From Emticicia fluvialis (GTDB lineage: Bacteria; Bacteroidota; Bacteroidia; Cytophagales; Spirosomataceae), in the NCBI RefSeq assembly GCF_024793945.1, contig NZ_JANUSD010000004.1:62001-126000 (forward strand): 64,000 nt of DNA, in the 5' to 3' direction. The translations under genes and the position numbers were made by a program. A model generated the notes under the pieces. It worked only from the letters and a program-made list of their open reading frames with translations, did no database searches and had not been told where the DNA came from. How positions within the stretch are numbered: position 1 is the stretch's first letter; each line of letters starts with the position of its first letter. Positions 17,768 to 26,432 of this stretch are shown here, one piece after another.

Positions 17768-19138
17768 TTATTTTTTCTTCACTATCTTGTACTCAATTAC
17801 AGGTTTGCCCCGCTCACCGCCATCAGCTCCAAGACCCATGCTTACAAACTTCAGTTTATATACATTGCCCAGCGGGTCTTTTATCACATAAAAGCGGTCG
17901 CGTTTTATACCTACCGTGCCTGTGGTAGCACGCCATTTGCTGCCTATGGCATCTCTGGTTTTAACAAATGTTGTGGTAGCAATATTTGCTTCAGCGTATG
18001 CATCATAGCTTACAGTGCTGGTAAGCACTTCGGCGGCCTCGGCTCCGGCTGCGTAGTTCAGCATTATGAAATCCTGAAACCAATAGGGCGTAGGCGGTAC
18101 CGTTCCGGCATTTGAAGTACTGTATCCCCAGGCAATGTCCCAGTTAATTTTGCGAGGCTCTACTGACACCAGATTACCGCTTTCTAATGAAAGGAAGCTG
18201 AAATTTACATCAGCATTTTTAGGAACATCAATTGTTTTGATACTTGTTTCACCAATTCTGGCATATTGAACTTTGTATCCATCGCCGTTGCGGTTTACTT
18301 TTACCTTATACCATTGCTCTTTGCTTTTGTTTCCTTCAAAGCTAACCAGATATACTCTATTGTTGGTTTCAGTAGCCGATACTTCCGCAAATACAGTTTT
18401 GGTAAGGTCTCCATCCCATGAATCGGCCAAAGCAGCAGAACCCTCGGCACCGGCAGTGAAGTTGAGGTCTGGTACTAAATCGGCATCTGCCAGGGTTACT
18501 GCTGTAATGTCGGTTTTAGCCGTGGCAGTTGCTGAAGATTGATAACCCGGATTAAGAATTACACGGTATTGCCCTCCCTGATAGAAGCCCAGGTTCCAGC
18601 TCTTACGATTCACGGCAGTAGTGGCATTAGCGCTTAAATCGGCATAAACCGTGTTGGTATAGTTGGATTCAGACGTTTTACCTTCCAGCGTTAATGTGCT
18701 TCCGGCAGACGTAATAGCCGCAAAGCTCAATTTCATTTCGGTGTTTTTGTTAGATAAAACAGGGTTGCCGATTGCAGTAATTTTAAGTGTGAGGGTTTCA
18801 TCACCATTCAGAAAAACGTTTGACTTTTTCTTTACCTTAAACGATACGCCAGACTGCCCGCTTGGCACAGTTAAGTTCAGTACATTGTTTACGGAGGCAG
18901 GTTCGGTAACAAATTCTTTATCATATGTAACCAGTGCTGGTGTAAGCTGAATGGTTATAGGCACTGATACATCAGTGGCACGGCTTAAAGCTATCTGAAC
19001 AGTGGTTTCGTCTCCTTCAATTCCTTGTTGTGTAGTTGTAAAGCCGGCCAGGTTATCTGGTAATTCTACTTTTTCTTCACATGCGCTTATCACTACAATA
19101 CTGCATGCAATCAGAAATTTGTTAAAAATTCGATTCAT
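17768..19138 (-). CDS. HmuY-like haem-binding surface lipoprotein with N-terminal Calx-beta-like domain
   Basis: 456 residues. The lipobox VISAC is followed by EEK, an acidic start resembling the surface-export signal of Bacteroidota lipoproteins. Residues of about 30-135 resemble a Calx-beta repeat (TTVQIALSRATDVSVPITIQ and LNGDETLTLKITAIG). The rest resembles HmuY: SESNYTNTVYADLSANATT, then KSWNLGFYQGGQYRVILN, and the aromatic block INWDIAWGYSTSNAG. Known HmuY proteins are about 215 residues and capture haem for the receptor HmuR; here the next gene upstream is a TonB-dependent receptor, the same pairing. Haem binding is inference, as the ligand residues of HmuY are not obviously conserved. 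It may bind another iron compound. Confidence 0.75.
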   Translation of the reverse strand: MNRIFNKFLIACSIVVISACEEKVELPDNLAGFTTTQQGIEGDETTVQIALSRATDVSVPITIQLTPALVTYDKEFVTEPASVNNVLNLTVPSGQSGVSFKVKKKSNVFLNGDETLTLKITAIGNPVLSNKNTEMKLSFAAITSAGSTLTLEGKTSESNYTNTVYADLSANATTAVNRKSWNLGFYQGGQYRVILNPGYQSSATATAKTDITAVTLADADLVPDLNFTAGAEGSAALADSWDGDLTKTVFAEVSATETNNRVYLVSFEGNKSKEQWYKVKVNRNGDGYKVQYARIGETSIKTIDVPKNADVNFSFLSLESGNLVSVEPRKINWDIAWGYSTSNAGTVPPTPYWFQDFIMLNYAAGAEAAEVLTSTVSYDAYAEANIATTTFVKTRDAIGSKWRATTGTVGIKRDRFYVIKDPLGNVYKLKFVSMGLGADGGERGKPVIEYKIVKKK

Positions 19139-19177
19139 TTTTATTTTGGTTAAACTGTTGTATGTATAAAGAAACTA

Positions 19178-21460
19178 TTAGTGCTGAGTAAGTTGTGCTG
19201 TTAAGCCCACAAAATAAGAACGCCCGTAAGACATAGGCACTGCGCCACCGCCTGCGCTATGTGCACCGCCGGTTTCAACAGCAGAGTTATTAACCCGGGT
19301 AACATTGAATAGGTTTTTAACCCCGGCCAGTAACGAGAAATTCTTAAACACAATTTTATTAAACGTCAGGTCAGAGGTATGAAAACCAGAAGTTTCTGCC
19401 AACCGGGCCTGCGGGCCGTTTTCGGTATTTACTGTCTGATACGCCGGCTGCTTACCTGTGAACTTGTAGAAGAGACTCACACTGGCATTGATTTTCGGGA
19501 ATGTGTACCGGATGTTTGAATTTACTTCACTTGACCACACAAACGCTGGCAGGCTTTCGGAGGTAGAGAAGCGGTTAAAACGCCCGATGTATGAATATCC
19601 CAAGGTAGCCTGAAAATTCTCCCAATAGAAGGTGTTATTCCAGGTGGTTCCTGTGGTTTTATACTTGTCAACATTTATATAGGTAGATACCTGTGGGTCA
19701 TTCGGGTCAATTCCAATCGAAATAAGGTTATTAAATACGTTATAGAAACCGCCGATTGTTGAGTTTAACCTGAGTTTTGGTTTTTCAATGACCTGATACG
19801 ACAAAAAAGCATTGAAACTATTGCTGTATTCGGCTTTCAGATTCGTATTCCCTTTGATAGAGTGGTTACTGTCAAAAAAAGTAAAGTATAATTCGCGCAG
19901 GGCAGGCGAGCGGAAGCCCCTGGCATAGGCCATGCGTAGGTCAAGGCCTTTGGCCAGTGTAAATTTGGTGTTAACCGAGGGTATAAGCGGAGGCGCATCA
20001 TAAACCGAATTCTTAATGAAGCGCAGCCCCGGGCGTATGTTTATGTGCGGATTTAGTTTGAATTCAGCCGAAGCAAAATAAGCATACTCGCTAATGGCGG
20101 GTGTACCCTGAATACGCGCGCCTGAACTTGAGTTTAGGTTGATTTCAAGCCCATGCTGTAACGAAACCGAAGGTAACAACTTGTGTTGGCCTGTTAGCCG
20201 CGCAAAAGCGGTCTGGAAAACGGCTTTATCCTGCCCGCCTTGTGTTAATGACAACGTACGGCGGTTGCGTATCAGGTCAATATCGGTAGTTTCGGTTTTA
20301 CGGCTGTAATCAGTGTAAGATAAGGCAGCGGTGAAGCTGTTTTTTTCATTTACCTGATACTCACCCTGCGCCTGATGAAACCACCGATTGGTGATATAAT
20401 ACTGGTCGGTGGCCGAAAGGTTACCCGTTTGATTGTTTGTGTAGGTGTTGCCTAAACTTTTTAGGGTTTCGTTAGTACCGTTGAAACGATACCAGCCATT
20501 AAATTTTTGTGTCTGGTAGGCAATGCCGGCAGTAGTAAGATACTGTTCTTTGGGCATCCATTCTTTGCTGCGCGTAGTAGATAAACCCTGCCAGCCTCCA
20601 AAAAAATTACGGGTAAAATTGCCGTTTATTTGCAGGCCTTTTCTTTGCCAGGCCACACCCAGAAACTCATTATGCGTACCTTTACCCTGAAAAGCCTCAT
20701 ACTCTTTGCCGGCTGATTCTTCCTGCACACGAGCCGATAGTGTCCAGGTAGCATCTGTTTCTGCTTTTTTGGTAATAATATTTATTACGCCCGCCAGTGC
20801 GTCGGTGCCGTAACTGACAGACATGGGCCCTTCTACTATTTCTATGCGGTCAATAATGTTAATATCTATTTGGCCTATGCTTTCGCGGGTAGAGCCTCTG
20901 TCAACTAACGGAACGCCATCCAGCAATACTTTTACATTCTGGCCCGACATCCCCATCAGCTGTACATCTGTTGTACCCAGGGTAAGGTCGTTTGAAAAAC
21001 GCATTCCCAGTTCTGTATTTAAAACGGTCTGTATATTGGTTGCCCCTCTTAATCTTATTTGCTCATTTGTAATTGTTCTGACCTGATAAACAGAGTTTCT
21101 TACAGATTGCGGCCCGAATTGGCCCGTAATAACCACATCCTGAAGTATGTTGGTTTTTTCAATCAGATGAATGTCTCCGGTATTTAATGTGGCTTTAGGC
21201 TGTACCTTCACCCGCTGCTCGGCAGTTTCATGCCCAATAAACTGTATCAGTAAAACCTGATTACCCTCCGGAGCCAATATGCTGAAACTTCCGTCGGCTT
21301 GTGTTAGTGTGCCAATGCCCGTGTTTTTTATCAGCACTGACGCTCCTGCCAGCGCGGCACCATTACTGGTAACCCGGCCAGTAATTTTTCCGTTGGTTTG
21401 TTGTGCATGTGTTTTATTAAGAATTAGTATCAGAAACAGTGTTAGGTAACAATATCGCAT
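19178..21460 (-). CDS. TonB-dependent receptor, HmuR-like (haem/iron uptake)
   Basis: Outer-membrane active transporter of 760 residues with a signal peptide ending THAQQ. A carboxypeptidase-regulatory-like domain (GKITGRVTSNGAALAGASVL) comes first, then the plug (VLLDGVPLVDRGS, IEIVEGPMSVSYGTDALAGV) and a 22-strand barrel. It ends with AQLTQH. The haem or iron role is inferred from its partner, the HmuY-like lipoprotein 39 bases downstream, and from the two palindromes over its promoter. Vitamin B12 or siderophore receptors share the same architecture and remain possible. Confidence 0.85.
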   Translation of the reverse strand: MRYCYLTLFLILILNKTHAQQTNGKITGRVTSNGAALAGASVLIKNTGIGTLTQADGSFSILAPEGNQVLLIQFIGHETAEQRVKVQPKATLNTGDIHLIEKTNILQDVVITGQFGPQSVRNSVYQVRTITNEQIRLRGATNIQTVLNTELGMRFSNDLTLGTTDVQLMGMSGQNVKVLLDGVPLVDRGSTRESIGQIDINIIDRIEIVEGPMSVSYGTDALAGVINIITKKAETDATWTLSARVQEESAGKEYEAFQGKGTHNEFLGVAWQRKGLQINGNFTRNFFGGWQGLSTTRSKEWMPKEQYLTTAGIAYQTQKFNGWYRFNGTNETLKSLGNTYTNNQTGNLSATDQYYITNRWFHQAQGEYQVNEKNSFTAALSYTDYSRKTETTDIDLIRNRRTLSLTQGGQDKAVFQTAFARLTGQHKLLPSVSLQHGLEINLNSSSGARIQGTPAISEYAYFASAEFKLNPHINIRPGLRFIKNSVYDAPPLIPSVNTKFTLAKGLDLRMAYARGFRSPALRELYFTFFDSNHSIKGNTNLKAEYSNSFNAFLSYQVIEKPKLRLNSTIGGFYNVFNNLISIGIDPNDPQVSTYINVDKYKTTGTTWNNTFYWENFQATLGYSYIGRFNRFSTSESLPAFVWSSEVNSNIRYTFPKINASVSLFYKFTGKQPAYQTVNTENGPQARLAETSGFHTSDLTFNKIVFKNFSLLAGVKNLFNVTRVNNSAVETGGAHSAGGGAVPMSYGRSYFVGLTAQLTQH

Positions 21461-21464
21461 TTTA

Positions 21465-21489
21465 ATTTTTATTTAGACTGAATAAAAAT
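21465..21489. promoter_or_regulatory. Palindrome A, possible iron-regulator operator
   Basis: A 25-base palindrome centred on A21477, with 11 of 12 pairs matching (only 21474/21480 fails). It covers the predicted transcription start of the TonB-dependent receptor gene, just before its ATG at 21460. It shares the 12-mer TTTATTTAGACT (21468-21479) with palindrome B, 40 bases away. The size and AT-rich dyad form suit a Fur- or DtxR-type site. Confidence 0.5.
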
Positions 21490-21495
21490 AATGCA

Positions 21496-21528
21496 CAAAG
21501 TTAAATCTTTATTTAGACTAATTCCAAA
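21496..21528 (-). promoter_or_regulatory. Promoter of the HmuR/HmuY-like operon
   Basis: On the minus strand TTTG (21528-21525) and TAACTTTG (21503-21496) are 21 bases apart. The start of transcription would be near 21489. Palindrome B lies between the two elements and palindrome A over the start, the layout of a repressed promoter. Confidence 0.6.
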
Positions 21529-21532
21529 TAAA
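21508..21532. promoter_or_regulatory. Palindrome B, possible iron-regulator operator
   Basis: A 25-base palindrome centred on A21520 with 10 of 12 pairs matching. It occupies the spacer and the -33 element of the receptor promoter and carries the 12-mer TTTATTTAGACT at 21508-21519. Confidence 0.5.
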
Positions 21533-21634
21533 TAGTTATATTTCTTAATCTTTTAAATGTAAAAGGAGGTAGTTACAGCCGGTAGGAGCAATAGTTTTGG
21601 CAGTGTTTCAGCTTGAGAACCTTATGGAAGGAGC

Positions 21635-21672
21635 AAAAAAAACAGCATCATCTCAATTTTGAAATGACGCTG
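21635..21672 (-). terminator. Terminator after the small secreted protein gene
   Basis: A 13-base stem (21643-21655 with 21660-21672, two wobble pairs) with a 4-base loop, followed on the minus strand by eight U (21642-21635). Confidence 0.88.
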
Positions 21673-21735
21673 CTTATGACAAAGGTTTTTGTGGGGACTG
21701 CTAGTTTCTGTGTATTAGACAGCATTTCACAGAGA

Positions 21736-22119
21736 TTAACGATTACTTGCTAAAATAGCGCCACGATTAATTTCTGTGCGGATTACAAAATTCTTCGAAA
21801 CTTTCTCAGTTGGAGTTTCAACGATAAAAGTATATTCGCCGTCTACCAGATTGTTAAGGTTAAATGCTTTTGAATATTGTGCATCACCTGAGGCGTATTC
21901 ATTGAAATATACTGTACGGTTGTTGTCTACTAAAATTATCTGCGCTTTTTGTTTAGTCGGATTCTCGAATGACAATTTGAAACGCAGACCACCCAGGTTT
22001 TGAACGCTAAGGTTTGCTACTTTCTCTGTTGCACTTACTTTACCATTTGAAGTGCTTTGTGCTAAGCTGATGCTTGCTGATGACGCGATGATTGCGATTG
22101 CTACAACTAGTGCTTTCAT
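21736..22119 (-). CDS. Small secreted protein, Ig-like
   Basis: 127 residues with a clear signal peptide (MKALVVAIAIIASSASISLA, cleaved before QSTS). The mature part is about 105 residues, rich in beta-strand-forming sequence (LRFKLSFENPTKQKAQIILV, then YTFIVETPTEKVSKNFVIR). This resembles small secreted proteins of the DUF3244 kind that fold like an immunoglobulin domain, but the match is only by general character. It has its own promoter and a strong terminator, so it is a single-gene unit and may be well expressed. Function unknown. Confidence 0.8.
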   Translation of the reverse strand: MKALVVAIAIIASSASISLAQSTSNGKVSATEKVANLSVQNLGGLRFKLSFENPTKQKAQIILVDNNRTVYFNEYASGDAQYSKAFNLNNLVDGEYTFIVETPTEKVSKNFVIRTEINRGAILASNR

Positions 22120-22219
22120 AATTTTCTTTGTTTTTGTTTTCTGTTGGAGTAATTAATTAAAAGAATAAACTCAAAAAAGTTATACCTGTTATTGTCTCCG
22201 TGGAAAACCTTTGTTGATG

Positions 22220-22251
22220 CAAATTTACGTAACTTATTGAATACAAGTCAA
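22220..22251 (-). promoter_or_regulatory. Promoter of the small secreted protein gene
   Basis: On the minus strand TTG (22251-22249) and TAAATTTG (22227-22220) are 21 bases apart. The leader of about 95 bases is long. The remaining stretch 22252-22549 is AT-rich and holds no gene; the promoter of the ABC genes must lie there, but I find no clear element. Confidence 0.55.
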
Positions 22252-22549
22252 TTAGTAATTTAAAAAATTTTAAAAATTGTTTTAATAATATATCCCAATA
22301 TTTGAATAGTACAACGAATTGAGGAAAATTGCAAGAGAAAGTTTAAAAAATCCTACAAAAAAAGTAGACTAATTTTTGTCCCGAATTTTATAGATGTTGA
22401 AATGATGAAAACGTAGCTAAGAATAATACAAGAGGGCAATTCAGCCAAAAAAAAGATGGTTTGTAGTGCCTCTCAGTAAATAAATATTTAATCAGGAATA
22501 ATTCATAAAAATTTATTTCTTTCGTATAAAAATTGAGTAACAGAAAATC

Positions 22550-23179
22550 ATGCTAACAATCAGTAATTTCCTAAAAAGCTATAACAATCATAAAATTTTA
22601 GAAATACAGCATCTGGATATCCCGGAGGGTATACATTGGGTAAAGGGTATTAATGGTTCGGGCAAATCAACACTGTTCAGATCAATTGCAGGTATGGTAC
22701 CTTTTGAGGGAGAAATCAGTTTCAGGAATTTAAGTTGCAAAAAGGATACGGTCGCCTACCGGCTAATAGTAAACCTTAGTGAAGCCGAACCCATGTACCC
22801 CGATTATCTGTCAGGATACGACCTCCTGAAATTTATTGCCAATGCCAAGCAAGATAAACCGGGGAACCTGAACACACTGGCTGAGAGCCTGGGTGTAAGC
22901 CAGTATTGGAAAACCCCGTTAAGCACCTATTCAAGTGGTATGCTAAAGAAAATTTCATTGGTATCGGCCTTTTTAGGCAGTCCAAGGTTAATTATGCTTG
23001 ACGAACCCCTCATTACCATAGACGATAGAAGTGTTGAAATTATATATGAGCTGGTGAAAGACACTTATGAAAACAAGGGAGTTAGTTTTTTAATGTCATC
23101 TCATCAGGACTTCCGTTTCGAGAAACTTCCTATAAAAAATGTTTACCTGGTACAAAACCAGGCCGTGAGCCTGTTATGA
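22550..23179 (+). CDS. ABC transporter ATP-binding protein
   Basis: ATPase subunit of 209 residues, cytoplasmic face of the inner membrane. Walker A is GINGSGKST (33-41), the signature is a degenerate YSSGM (127-131), Walker B is LIMLDEP (147-153), and the switch histidine is in MSSHQD. The domain is short, like ATPases of CcmA or lantibiotic-type exporters. It overlaps the next gene, the membrane subunit, by four bases (ATGA). The substrate is unknown. Confidence 0.92.
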   Translation: MLTISNFLKSYNNHKILEIQHLDIPEGIHWVKGINGSGKSTLFRSIAGMVPFEGEISFRNLSCKKDTVAYRLIVNLSEAEPMYPDYLSGYDLLKFIANAKQDKPGNLNTLAESLGVSQYWKTPLSTYSSGMLKKISLVSAFLGSPRLIMLDEPLITIDDRSVEIIYELVKDTYENKGVSFLMSSHQDFRFEKLPIKNVYLVQNQAVSLL

Positions 23180-24276
23180 AAAGCCTTTTCAGAATTTTTA
23201 ACCAGACCATCGTAAAGGAGTATTACAGGCAGAATGCAGTTTTTGTTTTTGCAGTACTTATGTTTGCTTTTGGGTTTTTAAGAGCCACAGAACATATCAC
23301 AATCATAAAAAATACCCTCCGACACCCTTCTTTACTGGCATTGGCATTTGCCGTTTGGGCTTTGCATGCCCTGAAAGTAACACTATTTACACTCAGGTTG
23401 CTTGAGTCTCGCCAAAACGAATTTCTATACCATGCCCGTTTATACCCGGCCATTCAGAGATTTCTCGCATTTTGTGGCTTACAGTTAAGCCTTATTCAGT
23501 TAACATTTTTGTATGCACTGGCTATGGTAAAATTCGGAATTGAAGAACAAAACTGGCAGGCCGTAGTTTATATAGTACTTTTTAATGTTTTTTTGGTGGT
23601 TGCAGGGGCAGTTATCTATGAGTACCGCATACAAAGACCCAATGCCGCACAAGTACGTAATAGGGCAGTCTGGAGTTTTTTTGCCGGCTACACAACCCCG
23701 CCATATCTGTTTTTTATCAGATATCTTTTTTCAAAACAGCCGGTATTGTTACTGCTTACCAAGCTATTTGCTTGTCTGGTTCTGATGGGTGTGTGTAATT
23801 TGTATCCGACAGATGATTATGACGAGCGATTGCTGGCTTTGGGAGGTCTTTTTGCAGCCGCCGGGCATACGGTTATTTGCCAGCAATATCTTGAATTTGA
23901 AAACAGATTTATGAGTATTACCAGAAACCTGCCCTTAAGCAACTGGCAAAGGTTGTTTCAGTTCGGCCTATCCTATTTCATTTTGGTAATCCCAGAGTTG
24001 GTGGTAGTGTTGCGTAATCTACCGCATGAGGTGAACTACGGGTTTTCTTTGATACTCATTATTTTTATTTGGTCTATCGTATGCCTTAACCATCATGTGC
24101 AATACATAAACGGAATCAGCTATGATACCTTCATGCAACGGGTATTTTTTGTAGGTGTTCTATATTTGTTGTTGATTATGTTCAGGGTTCCGTTATTTTT
24201 AATAGCTTTGGTAAATACCGCTACCGCCGTTTTAGTTTTCAGGAAACACTACTTCAGGTCAGAATTTAATCCTTAA
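23176..24276 (+). CDS. ABC transporter membrane subunit (permease)
   Basis: 366 residues with about ten hydrophobic segments and basic loops between them; no recognised family beyond ABC-2-like or export-type permeases. It overlaps the ATPase gene by four bases and is followed after 5 bases by a TlpA-type thioredoxin gene, so the three are probably one operon. The protein has no large periplasmic domain, so it does not look like a FtsX- or MacB-type subunit. Role inferred from position. Confidence 0.75.
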   Translation: MKSLFRIFNQTIVKEYYRQNAVFVFAVLMFAFGFLRATEHITIIKNTLRHPSLLALAFAVWALHALKVTLFTLRLLESRQNEFLYHARLYPAIQRFLAFCGLQLSLIQLTFLYALAMVKFGIEEQNWQAVVYIVLFNVFLVVAGAVIYEYRIQRPNAAQVRNRAVWSFFAGYTTPPYLFFIRYLFSKQPVLLLLTKLFACLVLMGVCNLYPTDDYDERLLALGGLFAAAGHTVICQQYLEFENRFMSITRNLPLSNWQRLFQFGLSYFILVIPELVVVLRNLPHEVNYGFSLILIIFIWSIVCLNHHVQYINGISYDTFMQRVFFVGVLYLLLIMFRVPLFLIALVNTATAVLVFRKHYFRSEFNP

Positions 24277-24281
24277 TACCA

Positions 24282-25679
24282 ATGATACGGATTCTATGCT
24301 TTTTACTTCTTGTCTCACCGTGTGCATGGGCTCAGGCAAATTTCAGATTAACCGCTGAAGTTGAAAATCCTGTTGAGCGTAAAGCCACGATTGTTTTGTA
24401 TCGCGATTGGGTAAGCGACGAAGAAGAATATGATCTGGTTTTAAACGACAACAACCAATTTAGTTTTGCCACCGCTTTAAAAGACATTGCTTATATAGAT
24501 TTCTTCTATGGTAATCAGAGCTTTCATTTCTGGATTGCAGAGCCTGACGACGACATAAAACTAAACTTTGATGCCGCAGATTTCTGGCAATCCCTGCAGG
24601 TTTCAGGCAACGGATCTGGAAAATTTGAATATTATATAGATTTCAGGAAGAAATTTGAGGAAACACGCGATTGGCAGCAACAAGCTGAAAAATGGAAAAA
24701 ACAACCCGCCGGTGTTTATTTTAAAAAACTACAGCAAGAGCAGGAAATTCAACTGGGGTTTCTGAGCAAATATGGCAATGTTTCAGCGGCATTTCGTGAT
24801 ACCCGTAAAGCAGATATTATCGGAGCAATTCAGAACTATAAAATTGAGGCATTGTCTGAATTAAAAATGCCGCTTTGGACCAGTGAAAACATTCGGAAAA
24901 ATATGCAGACCGATGTTATTCCGCCAATGGCACAGGCGGCATCGCTTGAATACGGTAATGCATTTTTAAACCTTGCTGATTTGTTTATTGCCAGAGAAGG
25001 TCAAAGAAGAAAGAAAATGCTTTCAGAAAACCAGGAGTACCAGTACATTAAAACCATGCGGGTTAATAAACTTGTTACAAAGGAAATGGCTGAGCGTCTT
25101 CTGGGATCGAAACTAAAAAATAGTATCAATGCCAATGGTCTTACTGCCCAAATAAAACAGAACGCCATCGATTATTTGAAGTTTACCAACCACACCGGAT
25201 TCAAAAATACCATTAATCAATTGGTTTTTTTGCAACAAACGCTTGTAAAGGGCGCACCTGCCAAACTTTTTTCGCTGGCCGATAGCTCCGGTAAAGTCAT
25301 AAATCTGCAAGACTTTAAAGGTAAAGTGGTATTGCTTGATTTCTGGACAAGCTGGTGTGGGCCTTGTGTGCGTGATATACAGTTTTCCAGCAGAATAAGA
25401 ACCCATTTTGAAAACAAAGATGTTGTTTTTATCCAGATTTCGCTGGATGGGGAACATGCTTGGAAAGAAGCGCTTACTATGTATAAAATTGGTGGAATAA
25501 ATGTGAGAACAGCCGAAAACAATTCTATCTTAAAGGATTACGGCATTTCCGGCGTTCCTGCATATTTTCTGATAGACAAAAAAGGTAACTTTGCATTCAC
25601 TAAAGTGGCGTATCCGAGCGATAATAACACAAAAACGCTTACAGACCAAATTGAAGAAGCACTGGCAGAGTCACCCTAG
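24282..25679 (+). CDS. TlpA-type thioredoxin with N-terminal DUF4369-like domain
   Basis: 465 residues. A signal peptide (IRILCFLLLVSPCAWAQA) sends it to the periplasm. The first 110 residues of the mature protein resemble the beta-rich DUF4369 domain; a helical middle section of about 200 residues follows. The C-terminal thioredoxin domain begins PAKLFSLADSSGKVINLQDF and holds the redox motif WCGPC with C359 and C362, and the cis-proline in SGVPAYFLID. It would reduce or isomerise disulfides outside the cytoplasm. The operon link with an ABC transporter suggests that the two serve the same exported product. Its stop is two bases from the stop of the opposing LytTR gene. Confidence 0.85.
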   Translation: MIRILCFLLLVSPCAWAQANFRLTAEVENPVERKATIVLYRDWVSDEEEYDLVLNDNNQFSFATALKDIAYIDFFYGNQSFHFWIAEPDDDIKLNFDAADFWQSLQVSGNGSGKFEYYIDFRKKFEETRDWQQQAEKWKKQPAGVYFKKLQQEQEIQLGFLSKYGNVSAAFRDTRKADIIGAIQNYKIEALSELKMPLWTSENIRKNMQTDVIPPMAQAASLEYGNAFLNLADLFIAREGQRRKKMLSENQEYQYIKTMRVNKLVTKEMAERLLGSKLKNSINANGLTAQIKQNAIDYLKFTNHTGFKNTINQLVFLQQTLVKGAPAKLFSLADSSGKVINLQDFKGKVVLLDFWTSWCGPCVRDIQFSSRIRTHFENKDVVFIQISLDGEHAWKEALTMYKIGGINVRTAENNSILKDYGISGVPAYFLIDKKGNFAFTKVAYPSDNNTKTLTDQIEEALAESP

Positions 25680-25681
25680 TA

Positions 25682-26431
25682 TTATCCGGTGCCTATTTGT
25701 TTTATAAAGTCTTTATAATAGCTTTCTCCGATGGGTATGGTGGCGCGGCCAACAAAAATTCGTTGGCGTTCAATTGAGCTGATTTTTTCCAGCGATACAA
25801 TGTATGACTTATGTACCCTCGCAAACCTGCCAGACGGCAACAGTTCTTCCATTTTTTTCATGGTTTGAAGTGTCAGAATCCTTTCTTCGCCTGTGTAAAT
25901 GGAAACATAGTCTTTTAAACCCTCTATGTATAGGATATCGGCCAAATCGAGCTTGATTATTTTGTATTCTGTTTTTACAAACAGAAAATTAGGTTGAGGC
26001 TCATGTTGTAACAATTGTACCTCAGGCACACTAATTGCTTCGGTATTTGCAATGGCAGAAGTGCCATTTACATGAAACCTGTTAACTGCCTTCTGAACTG
26101 CTTTCAGAAATCTTTCGAACGATATTGGTTTTAATAAATAATCTATTACATCCAGTTCATAACCTTCCATAGCATATTCAGAATAAGCAGTGGTAAGAAT
26201 AGCCTTGCATTTGCCATTCACTACCCGTAAAAATTGTAAGCCGGTGAGTGCAGGCATCTGAATATCCAGAAAAACCAAATCAATTTTTCCCTGCTGTATA
26301 AGGCTCAGTGCCTCCAGTGCGTCAGTAGAGGTGGCCACCAGGGTCAGTGAAGGCGTCTGGTTAATGTAATTGGCTAGAATATCTAACGCCAGAGGCTCGT
26401 CATCAACCACCAGGCAGCGTATCTTTTCCAT
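25682..26431 (-). CDS. LytTR-family response regulator (system 1)
   Basis: 249 residues. Receiver domain with the acidic pocket DDEP (10-13), phosphorylated D56 (VFLDIQMP), T in TTAYSEYAM and K in YLLKPISFERF. A linker of about 30 residues leads to the LytTR DNA-binding domain (YIEGLKDYVSIYT, LPSGRFARVHKSYIVSLEKI, IPIGESYYKDF). It starts one base after the kinase stop, so both are made together. The repeat array at 27521-27622 upstream of the kinase gene is its likely target. Confidence 0.95.
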   Translation of the reverse strand: MEKIRCLVVDDEPLALDILANYINQTPSLTLVATSTDALEALSLIQQGKIDLVFLDIQMPALTGLQFLRVVNGKCKAILTTAYSEYAMEGYELDVIDYLLKPISFERFLKAVQKAVNRFHVNGTSAIANTEAISVPEVQLLQHEPQPNFLFVKTEYKIIKLDLADILYIEGLKDYVSIYTGEERILTLQTMKKMEELLPSGRFARVHKSYIVSLEKISSIERQRIFVGRATIPIGESYYKDFIKQIGTG

Positions 26432-26432
26432 G

